64,000 nt of DNA from Pontibacter vulgaris. Its GTDB lineage: Bacteria; Bacteroidota; Bacteroidia; Cytophagales; Hymenobacteraceae. Where the stretch lies: the NCBI RefSeq assembly GCF_022758145.1, contig NZ_JAJVDH010000003.1:372001-436000 (forward strand), in the 5' to 3' direction. The notes below the pieces were generated by a model. The model was not told where the DNA came from and made no database searches. It worked only from the letters and a program-made list of their open reading frames with translations. This document shows, piece after piece, positions 18,557-27,384 of this stretch (position 1 is its first letter; each line of letters starts with the position of its first letter). Made by a program: the position numbers and the translations under genes.

Positions 18557-18934
18557 ATGTATAAACTTTTAAAAGTAACAGCCATCATCGGGTTGGCTAC
18601 ATTTTTTTCGTGCCAGAAGGCAACTACTGAAAGCGAAGCTACCTTAACCCAGGAGCAAACCACAGCAAGTGCCGATACGGCACAGGCACAGCGCAGGCCA
18701 GCGCCAACATTCCATAAGATACCGACAGATATGGCTAAAAACCGTGTCTATATCTGCGACGATGACGTGTCCGATACGTTTCATCAGAAGAACGATTGCC
18801 AGCTATTATTGCAATGTAAGGCAAGTTTCAGAAATTTAACCCTGCTACGTGCTGTTGAAAATTATGGCCGCTACAACTGCGAAACCTGCAGCAAAGAACT
18901 TGCATTCGTTTTTATAGAAGGAAATGTAAACTAA
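18557..18934 (+). CDS. Small lipoprotein sharing the Cys-rich tail of the preceding nuclease
   Basis: This 125-residue protein has a signal sequence and lipobox (TFFSC). After a low-complexity Thr/Glu/Ala linker, residues 62-115 repeat the module seen at the end of the nuclease: RVYICDDD, FHQKNDCQLLLQC, LLRAVENYGRYNCETC. The spacing of Tyr-Ile-Cys, His-x4-Cys, Leu-x2-Cys and Tyr-Gly-Arg is the same in both. It probably arose by local duplication of the tail or is a dedicated partner. No named family is recognised. It is 44 nt behind the nuclease gene, so co-transcription is likely. Confidence 0.75.
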   Translation: MYKLLKVTAIIGLATFFSCQKATTESEATLTQEQTTASADTAQAQRRPAPTFHKIPTDMAKNRVYICDDDVSDTFHQKNDCQLLLQCKASFRNLTLLRAVENYGRYNCETCSKELAFVFIEGNVN

Positions 18935-18948
18935 TCAGCGTAAGTATA

Positions 18949-18982
18949 AAAAAAGGCTCCTGTGTTCCGGGAGCCTTTTTTA
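18949..18982. terminator. Bidirectional terminator between convergent genes
   Basis: AAAAAGGCTCC and GGAGCCTTTTT flank a 9-nt loop, with A-tract on the left and T-tract on the right. It serves the lipoprotein gene on the plus strand and the universal stress protein gene on the minus strand. Confidence 0.88.
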
Positions 18983-18989
18983 TACTTAC

Positions 18990-19847
18990 TTATTTATTCT
19001 TTTTACTCTGCAGCACCAGCAGCGGCACCGTAGCTTTATAGGTCATTCGCTCGGCAAGGCTTTGCGAAAACAATTCTCTTAGAAAGCCTTTTTCGCGGCG
19101 AAGTATAGCCAGCAGGCTGGCGTGATTTGCCTCGTAATAGTCTATCAAGCCCTGCTGGCGGCTTTTATTCGTTACCTCTTTAAACTGTAAGGGATAGCCT
19201 GGAAAAGCCTGCTGCATCTGGCTCCAGAATGTTTCTGCCTTCTGAGCACTTTCAGTGGTTGCTTCTTTTACCACGTGCACAACATCTACAGTTGCATTAA
19301 ACAGTTTGGCAATTTCAAAAACATATTGCAACGCTTCCTTATCGCCTTCGGCATAATCCGAAGCATATACTACTTTATTCAGGACCGGCGCCTCGGCAGC
19401 AGCCGGTACAGCCAGCACCGGGCAATTTACCTGTTCCAGTATCGCTTCTGCATTACTACCGATCAATAATTCTTCCAAGGCATTACCTACGCCGGTTGTA
19501 CCCAATACAATCAGATCATACCCTTCGTTTTTGGTAAGGTGCTCGGTTATATCCGTTAGCAGCGCTTCGCGAAGTATATAATCACAGGTAAAACCAGCAC
19601 TGCTTTTTGAGCTATATTTTTCACTCGTTTGCATACAAAGCTCCTTTAGCCTGCCTTCTGCATCGCGCATTTGCTCACCCAGCAACTCACTTGCTACCAA
19701 TGCTGTCTCAGATGTATCTACTATAGGCAGGTGCACTACGTGTAACAACGATAGGTGCGCGCCGGCGCGAATGGCAATTTCGGCAGCATAATCTACGGCC
19801 TTCATGGCAGTATGAGAGAAGTCGGTGGGGCAAAGAATTTTTTTCAT
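18990..19847 (-). CDS. Universal stress protein with two Usp domains
   Basis: This 285-residue protein has two tandem UspA-like halves. Half 1 begins KKILCPTDFSHTAMKAVDYAAEIA and contains DLIVLGTTGVGN followed by a GSNAEAIL segment, matching the G-x2-G-x9-G-S ATP-binding type loosely. Half 2 begins NKVVYASDYAEGDKEAL. The start is set at the ATG at 19847; a TTG two codons upstream is also in frame. Usp proteins support survival under starvation or stress. It stands alone, and the 200-nt leader holds several AAGTATA heptamers but no clear promoter. Confidence 0.88.
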   Translation of the reverse strand: MKKILCPTDFSHTAMKAVDYAAEIAIRAGAHLSLLHVVHLPIVDTSETALVASELLGEQMRDAEGRLKELCMQTSEKYSSKSSAGFTCDYILREALLTDITEHLTKNEGYDLIVLGTTGVGNALEELLIGSNAEAILEQVNCPVLAVPAAAEAPVLNKVVYASDYAEGDKEALQYVFEIAKLFNATVDVVHVVKEATTESAQKAETFWSQMQQAFPGYPLQFKEVTNKSRQQGLIDYYEANHASLLAILRREKGFLRELFSQSLAERMTYKATVPLLVLQSKKNK

Positions 19848-20062
19848 GTTCAATGTCGTTTTGGTATGCTCAGACGGTTTTATATCCGAGATTTACTATG
19901 TATACGAAAGAGAACAAAAGAGATAATAAAATTATACTTTAAAAATGATATCTATCATAATTAAAGCATTTACAATGGCCCGAAATGTAAATTTATACTT
20001 ACCCAAAAACGGAAGTATAAGCCAGAAATTTCTGACTACAATACATACTTATACAGGGATCA

Positions 20063-21127
20063 TTACTCCTGTACTTTATTCAATTCCTTGATTTCTTTCC
20101 AGGTCCAGAAGCGTTTAGGGTTTATACCCTGGTAGGCGTTTCTGTAAAATTCAACCACAGTGTTCTTTAACGCTTCTGCAGGTATGGAGGAAGTATAAAT
20201 TTCGCGTGCAGTAGGGTTATCGAATGCTTCAGTACGGGTGAGTTTATCGCCGTCCAGGCGGAGAAGCGGGCCAGTATCGGTAATGGTATCGTGTGTCCAG
20301 GTGTGTCCCGAGGTTTCCAGTTCGTTAAGCTGAGCAGCCAATGGAGCCATACTCAGGCGCGGAAGCGTAGGCCGGGTAGCCAGGTCAACCCAGGTGGTAT
20401 ACTTATACTCCAGCTCGTAGCGGTTATTTTCGTAACAGGCCAGCACCATATCAAACCCTTTTGTGCGGCTGAACAAAGCATAGTAATGCACCGGTTTGGG
20501 CGTTTCTATAATTATAAGCCCGATTTCCGGGAAGCGTGTCAGTTTGGTAGTTGGCTTATACATGTCTCGGTAACCGAGCAACACATCGGCTACTTCATCT
20601 TCCCAAACACCTTTTTCCCAATCCGGATCCTGAAGCACGCGTGTAAACTCCCGCAGAAAGTATTTAAACTTTTTAGGGCATAGCGTTACCTCATTTTCAG
20701 GCAGTTGCTCCGCTCCGAAAGGCGGGTAAAACAGGTCGCGCTCACGGGCATTTATCCAGCAAACAAGTTTCAGGGCTTCGCCGGCCAAAGGGTGGTTCAG
20801 ATCCAGCTCCCTGAAATCGCCTATGAGGGCCATTTGCCGCAGCAATTCTTCGTTTTCCAGTGCCAGTTCCGGGTTCAGCAAGCTCCAGACCCCTACAAAT
20901 CCATCAATATCAAAATGGTTAGCAGTTACATACTCCAGCTCCAATTCGGGCAATTGCAGGCGCAGGGCATTCAGTACAATAGCGGCACTGGTATCGTCCT
21001 GTAATGCCGGTGGTGTGGGTGCTCCGCGCCAGTGCGACAGCATAAGCCCGTTCGGGTGTGTACTGTCAACTACAATGGCTTTATGGTTTCTGATATCAGA
21101 GAAAGGTATAAACTTGCGCGTAATCAT
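20063..21127 (-). CDS. Conserved hypothetical cytoplasmic protein
   Basis: This 354-residue protein has no signal peptide, membrane span or repeat. Distinct features are VVDSTHPNGLMLSHWRG near the N-terminus and VTANHFDIDGFVGVWSLLNPE around residue 62-82. The second block resembles the Asp/His-rich metal-binding strand of DHH-type phosphoesterases but is not a clear match. It may belong to one of the DUF66xx-type families found in Bacteroidota, but I cannot name it with certainty. The gene is transcribed away from pncB; 129 nt separate the two start codons. Confidence 0.65.
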   Translation of the reverse strand: MITRKFIPFSDIRNHKAIVVDSTHPNGLMLSHWRGAPTPPALQDDTSAAIVLNALRLQLPELELEYVTANHFDIDGFVGVWSLLNPELALENEELLRQMALIGDFRELDLNHPLAGEALKLVCWINARERDLFYPPFGAEQLPENEVTLCPKKFKYFLREFTRVLQDPDWEKGVWEDEVADVLLGYRDMYKPTTKLTRFPEIGLIIIETPKPVHYYALFSRTKGFDMVLACYENNRYELEYKYTTWVDLATRPTLPRLSMAPLAAQLNELETSGHTWTHDTITDTGPLLRLDGDKLTRTEAFDNPTAREIYTSSIPAEALKNTVVEFYRNAYQGINPKRFWTWKEIKELNKVQE

Positions 21128-21256
21128 GGTTTAAAGGTACATAATAATTTACTTTGCAGCCGCTGCATTTATACTTAAGCTGCAGCCTTACACCAGATCG
21201 GGTGCAAAACCTAATAAAAGGCCTTGCGTTCGAGAGAGTTCTAACACCATAGCCGC

Positions 21257-22744
21257 ATGAAGCTCACTGACCAGATATACGCCACCTCTCTTACTTTACT
21301 CACCGACCTTTACCAGCTTACAATGGCCTATGGCTACTGGAAACAAGGTATGGCCGAGCAGGAAGCTGTATTCCATTTATACTTCCGTAAAAACCCGTTT
21401 GGTGGTGGCTATACAGTAGCAGCCGGGCTGGAGTATGCTGTAGAATATTTGCAGGCTTTGCAGTTCAGCGAAGACGACCTGCAATACCTGGCCAGCCTGA
21501 AAGGCAGCAAAGACCAACCCTTATTTGAGCAGGGCTTCCTGGATTATTTGCGCGACATGCGCTTTACCTGCGATGTAGAAGCGATACCAGAAGGCACAGT
21601 TGTTTTCCCGAACGAGCCGCTTGTGCGCGTGCGCGGCCCTTTGTTGCAGGCCCAACTAATAGAAACCCCACTGCTAACTATCATTAACTTCCAGACGCTG
21701 GTTGCCACCAAAGCAGCCCGTATTGTAGATGCCGCCAAAGGCGACCCTGTAATTGAGTTTGGTATGCGCCGCGCGCAAGGCATCGATGGTTCGCTTTCTG
21801 CTACACGGGCAGCATATATTGGTGGTGTTGGCGCAACTTCCAACATGCTGGCAGGCAAACTATTCGACATTCCGGTAAAAGGAACCCACGCACACAGCTG
21901 GGTACAGGCATTTGATTCTGAGCAAGCTGCTTTTGATGCGTACGGCGATGCTTTCCCGCACGATTCTGTATTCCTGGTAGATACTTACAATACCATAGAG
22001 GGCGTAAAAAAAGCCATCGAAACTGCCAGAAATTTACAACATACAGGCTTTAAACTCAACGGCATCCGCCTCGATTCGGGAGACCTTACTTACCTCAGTA
22101 TAGAAGCCCGTAAAATACTGGATGAAGCCGGTTTTACCGATACCAGTATTGTAGCCAGCAACGATCTGGATGAGCACCTGATCACGAGCCTGAAACAGGA
22201 AGGATCGAAGGTAAATGTATGGGGAATCGGCACTAAAATGGTAACCGCCTACGACCAACCGGCATTAGGTGGTGTATACAAACTGGCAGCACTTAACAAA
22301 GATGGCAACGACTGGGAATACAAGATCAAGCTATCGGAACAACTGGCCAAAACATCTAACCCCGGCATGCAGCAGGTACGCCGCTTTTTTGACCAGAACG
22401 GCTACATTGCCGACATGATCTATAACGAGCTGGAACCCCTGCCTTCCCAACTACTGATCGTAGACCCGCTGGATATTACCCGCCGCAAAACGATTGCCCC
22501 CGAAACTGATTTTAAAGATTTACTCGTTCCCATTTTTGAGAAAGGAAAGCTGAAGTATAAGCTGCCAACCCTTAAAAGTATACAGGCTAAAACACGCCAC
22601 GAACTACAGCAGCTGCACGAAAGTATACGCCGCTACATGAACCCGCATAGCTACCCGGCCGGCCTCGAAGAAAGCCTGCACCATTTCAAAACTGAGCTTA
22701 TACTGAAGCTGCGCGAGAAAGGTGATGAAGTAAGTACACTATAG
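21257..22744 (+). CDS. pncB: Nicotinate phosphoribosyltransferase
   Basis: The 495-residue protein converts nicotinate and PRPP to nicotinate mononucleotide in NAD salvage. Family motifs are visible: [18 protein letters not shown] at residue 15, [47 protein letters not shown] (about 170), [12 protein letters not shown] with the active-site His (about 207), and [10 protein letters not shown] (about 268). Length fits the longer PncB2-type class. It is a single gene, convergent with the small HNH gene, with only 8 nt between stop codons and no visible terminator. Confidence 0.95.
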   Translation: MKLTDQIYATSLTLLTDLYQLTMAYGYWKQGMAEQEAVFHLYFRKNPFGGGYTVAAGLEYAVEYLQALQFSEDDLQYLASLKGSKDQPLFEQGFLDYLRDMRFTCDVEAIPEGTVVFPNEPLVRVRGPLLQAQLIETPLLTIINFQTLVATKAARIVDAAKGDPVIEFGMRRAQGIDGSLSATRAAYIGGVGATSNMLAGKLFDIPVKGTHAHSWVQAFDSEQAAFDAYGDAFPHDSVFLVDTYNTIEGVKKAIETARNLQHTGFKLNGIRLDSGDLTYLSIEARKILDEAGFTDTSIVASNDLDEHLITSLKQEGSKVNVWGIGTKMVTAYDQPALGGVYKLAALNKDGNDWEYKIKLSEQLAKTSNPGMQQVRRFFDQNGYIADMIYNELEPLPSQLLIVDPLDITRRKTIAPETDFKDLLVPIFEKGKLKYKLPTLKSIQAKTRHELQQLHESIRRYMNPHSYPAGLEESLHHFKTELILKLREKGDEVSTL

Positions 22745-22752
22745 AAATTGTT

Positions 22753-23046
22753 TCAGCGCCTGCTCCTGCCGCGCCGGTTCGAAATGCGCTCCAACCGTTT
22801 CGATCGTACCCAGTTCAGGTATTTTTGCAAAGGCTCGGCTTGCTGCAGCGCCGGAATTGTGTTGTAAAGTATGGCCAGCTCCCGGTTACTGAACGTGAGG
22901 TGTAAGGTACTGTGGCATGGCTGGCACAGTTCGGCAATAGCGCCGTAGCGGCCTCCCTCCTCGCGCGGTACCAGGTGGTGCCGCGAAAGCAATTGCACCT
23001 CTCTGCCACAAAGCTCACATACCTGTTCCTGCTGCTTTTTTGCCAT
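22753..23046 (-). CDS. Small HNH-type zinc-motif protein
   Basis: This is a 97-residue protein from the ATG at 23046; a GTG six codons upstream (23064) is an alternative. CELCGRE and the second pair CQPCH make a four-Cys zinc site, and LLSRHHLVPREEGG and CHSTLHLTFSNREL supply the His and Asn residues of an HNH fold. The C-terminus is very basic (RSKRLERISNRRGRSRR), consistent with nucleic-acid binding. Such stand-alone HNH proteins are common in Bacteroidota and may be nicking nucleases or non-catalytic. No restriction or phage genes are adjacent. Confidence 0.8.
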   Translation of the reverse strand: MAKKQQEQVCELCGREVQLLSRHHLVPREEGGRYGAIAELCQPCHSTLHLTFSNRELAILYNTIPALQQAEPLQKYLNWVRSKRLERISNRRGRSRR

Positions 23047-23154
23047 AACTATACTTACTTTCACATTTGCATTGGTTCTAAAGAGAACAATTACCTGGTT
23101 TGTATGGTTTAAAATGGCTGAAGGTTACAACACGTAAATGAGCATGACCGGAGA

Positions 23155-23185
23155 TTTGCACAGCCGCAGCATTCGCGTACCTTTG
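23155..23185 (+). promoter_or_regulatory. Bacteroidota-type promoter of the MFS gene
   Basis: TTTG at 23155-23158 and TACCTTTG at 23178-23185 are separated by 19 nt, a good match to the -33 TTG / -7 TAnnTTTG arrangement. The implied transcript start leaves a leader of roughly 20-25 nt before the ATG at 23214. Confidence 0.65.
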
Positions 23186-23213
23186 CAACCTTTTGCTAAC
23201 CAGCTATAAAACT

Positions 23214-24458
23214 ATGAAGCCCGATAATGAAACTATATTTGCCTTACCAGCCGATGAACAAGTACCTAAAACGGTCATCCGCGAGGGGCTTCTTATTTTT
23301 ATACTTGCCGCCATCCAGTTCACGCACATGATGGATTTTGTGATCATGATGCCGCTTGGCCCACAACTGATGCGCGTGTTTAATATTTCGCCGCGCGAGT
23401 TCGGTTTTCTTGTATCAGCTTATACTTTCAGTGCGGCCATTTCCGGTTTCCTGAGCGCTCTTTTTGTTGATAGATTTGACAGGAAGCATGCGTTGCTGGG
23501 TTTATACTTAGGCTTTACGGTTGGTACGCTGGCATGTGCAGTTGCTCCTACATTCGAGTTGCTGCTGGTAGCGCGTATTATTGCAGGCGGTTTTGGCGGT
23601 GTGCTGGGTGCGCTGGTGCTGGCAGTTATAGGCGATGCGATTCCGGAACAGCGACGTGGTGCAGCTACCGGCAAAGTAATGGCGGCATTTTCGGTGGCCT
23701 CTATTGCCGGCATTCCGGTTGGCTTATACTTAGCCAGTATAACAAGCTGGCATGCACCATTTTACCTGTTGGCAGGTCTTAGCTTCCTGATGCTGTTATT
23801 TGCCATGAAGTTTCTTCCAGCTATGCGCGGCCACATGAGCAGCGTAACGAAAGACAGCCCGTTCCGGGTGCTGCATGAAATGGCTTTAAACCGAAACCTG
23901 CAGTGGGCCATGGCGCTGATGGTAACGCTTACCATGGCAGGCTTCCTGGTAGTGCCTTTTGTTAGCCCTTACATGGTAGCTAATGTAGGTTTCACAGAAA
24001 AAGACCTCAGCTTTATCTATCTTTTCGGAGGGCTAGCTACTATGTATACTTCGCAGTTGGCAGGCCGCCTGGCAGATAAGTATGGTAAGCATAAAATTTT
24101 CACAATTGCCGCTTTTATATCGCTCATACCAATATTGCTGCTTACAAACCTGCCACAGGTAAGCCATTTTATAGCCTTGGTTGTAACTACTTTATTCTTT
24201 ATATTTTTCGGAGCGCGTTTTGTGCCCGCCATGGCCCTGATCACCTCCAGCGTAGAACCCCGCCTCAGAGGTAGCTTTATGAGTATAAACTCCTCGGTGC
24301 AGCAGCTGAGCGCAGGTATAGCAGCATTTTTGTCCGGGTTTATAGTGCAGGAGGCAGCCGATGGCACTTTACTGCATTATGGCTGGGTAGGTATTCTGGC
24401 CTGCCTTATTACCTTGGTCGCCATCTGGGCGGTGCGCTACATTAAACGGGTAGGCTAA
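23214..24458 (+). CDS. MFS transporter (DHA1/AraJ-like)
   Basis: The protein has 414 residues and about 12 hydrophobic helices. The start is the ATG at 23214, which follows a good promoter; the frame also runs up to a TTG (23193). MFS motif A is seen after helix 2 (FVDRFDRKHALL) and a second half-copy occurs at LAGRLADKYGKHKI. The FTHMMDFVIMMPLGPQLMR helix is typical of AraJ-like exporters often called arabinose or drug efflux permeases. The substrate is unknown. It is monocistronic and followed by a terminator. Confidence 0.88.
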   Translation: MKPDNETIFALPADEQVPKTVIREGLLIFILAAIQFTHMMDFVIMMPLGPQLMRVFNISPREFGFLVSAYTFSAAISGFLSALFVDRFDRKHALLGLYLGFTVGTLACAVAPTFELLLVARIIAGGFGGVLGALVLAVIGDAIPEQRRGAATGKVMAAFSVASIAGIPVGLYLASITSWHAPFYLLAGLSFLMLLFAMKFLPAMRGHMSSVTKDSPFRVLHEMALNRNLQWAMALMVTLTMAGFLVVPFVSPYMVANVGFTEKDLSFIYLFGGLATMYTSQLAGRLADKYGKHKIFTIAAFISLIPILLLTNLPQVSHFIALVVTTLFFIFFGARFVPAMALITSSVEPRLRGSFMSINSSVQQLSAGIAAFLSGFIVQEAADGTLLHYGWVGILACLITLVAIWAVRYIKRVG

Positions 24459-24480
24459 AAGTATAAAGCAACCCTATCAG

Positions 24481-24511
24481 GAAAACCACGGCTATACGCT
24501 GTGGTTTTTTT
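24481..24511 (+). terminator. Terminator of the MFS gene
   Basis: AAACCAC and GTGGTTT enclose an 11-nt loop and are followed by seven T residues, 22 nt past the stop codon. Confidence 0.8.
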
Positions 24512-24697
24512 GTTTGGGGCAATTATTATTTCCTGAACAGTTTATAGTTTAAACAGCAACCTCGGCAACCTTCCTTAGTATAAGCTATGGTATTAACCAG
24601 TTTGCAGGCCCGGATTACATATTCAAAACTCAGGCCTGCAAGGCAACAGCTTTGCACAAATTCTTCAAAGCTTTTTAAGATCCATCGCTTTTAACTC

Positions 24698-25612
24698 ATG
24701 AATAAAATTTATACTTACTGCACTGCAATTGCCCTCATACTTTCCGTTTCAGCGTGCCAGAAACCCGATATTCATAACATTAAAAATTTAAATGATGGGC
24801 GGGTAATGGTAATAGGGCATGGAGGCGGTGGCTTTCAATCCATTTTTAACCCGATTCCGGCAAACAGCGCGGCCTCTGTTTATAATGCCTTAGATAAACT
24901 CGCCATAGATGGTGCAGAGCTGGATGTGCAGCTTACAAAAGATAAACAGCTTATACTTTACCACGATGCACAGCTTAACTCACAAACTAATTGCCAGAGC
25001 TGTGTTAGTGAACAAAATCTTGCTGATTTAAAGGCCTGCACTTACAAGAATAATTTACTGAGACAGGGCAAACCCGAAGAGGAGTTGCTATTGCTGGATG
25101 ATGTATTGAAAAAATACGCCTCGGCATCAAAAAAGCCCTTCCTGTTTCTGGATACCAAATTACTGAACGAGTGTAACCCTGCTAAACTGCCCGATCCTAC
25201 AGAATTTGCTATTGCCATACATAAAATTGTAAGCAAGTATAAAGCTCAGAACTGGGTGTATGTAGAAAGCAGCTCAACAGATCTATTGCTGGCCTTACAA
25301 CAAATGAGCCCTAAAACACGGTTAATTTATTATACCAAAAGTATAGATGATGGTATAGCTACGGCCACAAAGTATAAATTTGCAGGCATTACCACATTTA
25401 ATAACCTGATATCAAAAGAACAGATTAAACAGGCGCATGAAAACGGTTTGCTGGTAAGCGTACTGGGTGTAAAATCTTACAAAGGGCTGCGTGAGGCGAT
25501 CGATAAATATCCGGATGCTATACAAACAGACAACGTTCCGAGGCTGGCACGCATGCTTCGCCACCAGAGTGGTACAGCAAAAAAGCAACAACTTGTATTA
25601 ACAATACCGTAA
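24698..25612 (+). CDS. Glycerophosphodiester phosphodiesterase-like lipoprotein
   Basis: This 304-residue protein has a lipobox (VSAC, Cys20). The GDPD TIM-barrel pattern is present: VIGHGGGG (about residue 39, with the catalytic His), PANSAASVYNAL, IDGAELDVQLTKDKQLILYHD (metal-binding Glu and Asp, second catalytic His at about 89), FLDTKL and a final DAIQTDNVPRL. In classic GDPD the last is TDNP-like, so the match is good. It likely hydrolyses glycerophosphodiesters in the periplasm. Thioredoxin follows after 29 nt, so they may share a transcript although the functions are unrelated. Confidence 0.85.
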   Translation: MNKIYTYCTAIALILSVSACQKPDIHNIKNLNDGRVMVIGHGGGGFQSIFNPIPANSAASVYNALDKLAIDGAELDVQLTKDKQLILYHDAQLNSQTNCQSCVSEQNLADLKACTYKNNLLRQGKPEEELLLLDDVLKKYASASKKPFLFLDTKLLNECNPAKLPDPTEFAIAIHKIVSKYKAQNWVYVESSSTDLLLALQQMSPKTRLIYYTKSIDDGIATATKYKFAGITTFNNLISKEQIKQAHENGLLVSVLGVKSYKGLREAIDKYPDAIQTDNVPRLARMLRHQSGTAKKQQLVLTIP

Positions 25613-25641
25613 GTAGGCTAGGCACTATTACAACTGAAATT

Positions 25642-25950
25642 ATGGCAAAGAAATCATTCGCAGAACTTATAAACAGCCCGGGCATGCCGGTACTTGTTGA
25701 CTTTTACGCTGACTGGTGCGGCCCCTGCAAAACCATGAACCCAATTGTGCAGCAGGTAGCCGGTGAGTTCGCGGGTAAATTAAAGGTTCTGAAAGTAAAC
25801 GTTGATACCAACCAGGCCGCTGCAGCGCAATACAAAGTACAGGGCGTACCTACATTTATACTTTTCCATAAAGGCCAGATCGTCTGGAAGCAGGCAGGCG
25901 CTGTTCCGGGGCATCAGCTTTCACAAATTATCCGGCAGCATGTAAGCTGA
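25642..25950 (+). CDS. Thioredoxin
   Basis: A 102-residue cytoplasmic thioredoxin with active site WCGPC (about residue 29), the cis-Pro motif GVPTF (about 73) and the FYADWC strand. The domain is complete and of standard length. It reduces protein disulfides. It may be a secondary thioredoxin; the window also holds a YpdA-like low-molecular-weight-thiol reductase at 54937. Confidence 0.93.
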   Translation: MAKKSFAELINSPGMPVLVDFYADWCGPCKTMNPIVQQVAGEFAGKLKVLKVNVDTNQAAAAQYKVQGVPTFILFHKGQIVWKQAGAVPGHQLSQIIRQHVS

Positions 25951-26013
25951 TTCCGGGAAGTATGAATTTTGAATAACTGAATAAAAACCAGTTGAGGATA
26001 TTCAACAAATACC

Positions 26014-27384
26014 TCACGCATTAAATACCAGCGTAAACGTAGTTGGCCCACCCGGCTGGCTGCTTACCCTGATGCTGCCGCCATGCTGCCGCATGATCTG
26101 TTTTGATAAACTCAGGCCGATACCCGAGCCTTGTTTTTTTGTGGTATAAAATGGAATGAACAGCTTATCCAGCACATCGGGCTCAATGCCCGGGCCGTTA
26201 TCCTGCACTTTAATGTATACTTTGCTCATATCCTGCTCTTCGCGGTAAGCAATTACCTGCACGCAGGGCGCCTGCTTGCTATCACAAGCTTCCATTCCGT
26301 TTTTAACCAGATTGATGAGCACCTGCTCTATCAGTTCCGGGTCAGCAGTAATTTCCAGTTTTTCATCGGGTACATAAAATTCAAATTGCACGCGTTTAGC
26401 TCCCGGCTGTGTCTGCATTAAAGTATGCACCTGCTTTAGCAGCTCCGTTACATTTACAGTTTGCAATTCCGGGGTGGGCACGCGCATCAGGCGGCGGTAG
26501 TTTTTAACAAAGTGCAGCATGCCGGCGCTTCGTTTTTCTATTGTTTGCAGGCCATCGCGTATATCCTCGAAAACTTCCCGATCCGGTACTTCGCCTGCTT
26601 TATACTTTGCTTCCACATCGTACTCCACCATGTTATTTACAGTAGATGCCAGCGAAACCACAGGCGTCATGGAGTTCATGATCTCGTGAGTAAGTACCCG
26701 TATCAGTTTCTGCCAGGTTTGCAGCTCCTGTTCTTCCATTTCAGAGCGTATGTTCTGCAACGACACGATCTTGAGCGTTTGCCCCTGCGATACCAGCGTG
26801 GATGCATGCAGCGTCAGCATCAGCTCATCCTGATGTGGCTTCATAGTTACCAGCCTTTTCTCATTGTTCTCCATCTCCAGCAAAACCTCCACCAACTCCT
26901 CGCTGATACGGTTAAGGGCATGTATATTTTTGAGATAAGGCGTGTGCAGCATATCCATGGTAACATGGTTTACCAGGTTTATTTCACCTGCTTCGTTAAA
27001 GCACAGCAACCCGATGCCCACATGCTCTACGATAGCCTGCAAGTATAAATGATGGGCCTGCTTATCGGATTTTATTTTCTGGAAGGCAGTAGAAATATCG
27101 TTAAAAGCCTGATAAAGATTACGGTACGACGGATCGGCACCCTGCACGGCAAAGCGTTGCGTAAAATCCGAATGGCGGATGGCCTCCAGGAAACCAGTAA
27201 TATCGCGGTTAGTACGCTCCACATAATGTACCAGATCGTAAATCAGCAGCAACATAAACAAACCAACACAAACAGATGCTATGTGCCAATCTGTACGGTA
27301 AAGTATGAGTAGCAAGGCCACCATGCTTAATAGCAGCAAAGCTACGCGAAGCAGCAGTCTTACCCTGAAACGGTTATAGGCCAT
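26014..27384 (-). CDS. Membrane sensor histidine kinase (NtrY-like)
   Basis: The 456-residue protein has two hydrophobic helices near the N-terminus (about 8-28 and 32-50) with a very short loop, a HAMP-like stretch, a PAS-like region (about 105-210), a HisKA motif LTHEIMNSMTPV (phospho-His about residue 233) and an ATPase domain with NLVKNGMEA, DNGPGI and GSGIGLSLSKQI. The lack of a periplasmic domain implies sensing in the membrane or cytoplasm. Its ATG overlaps the end of the upstream response-regulator gene by 11 nt, so they are co-translated partners. Confidence 0.92.
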   Translation of the reverse strand: MAYNRFRVRLLLRVALLLLSMVALLLILYRTDWHIASVCVGLFMLLLIYDLVHYVERTNRDITGFLEAIRHSDFTQRFAVQGADPSYRNLYQAFNDISTAFQKIKSDKQAHHLYLQAIVEHVGIGLLCFNEAGEINLVNHVTMDMLHTPYLKNIHALNRISEELVEVLLEMENNEKRLVTMKPHQDELMLTLHASTLVSQGQTLKIVSLQNIRSEMEEQELQTWQKLIRVLTHEIMNSMTPVVSLASTVNNMVEYDVEAKYKAGEVPDREVFEDIRDGLQTIEKRSAGMLHFVKNYRRLMRVPTPELQTVNVTELLKQVHTLMQTQPGAKRVQFEFYVPDEKLEITADPELIEQVLINLVKNGMEACDSKQAPCVQVIAYREEQDMSKVYIKVQDNGPGIEPDVLDKLFIPFYTTKKQGSGIGLSLSKQIMRQHGGSIRVSSQPGGPTTFTLVFNA

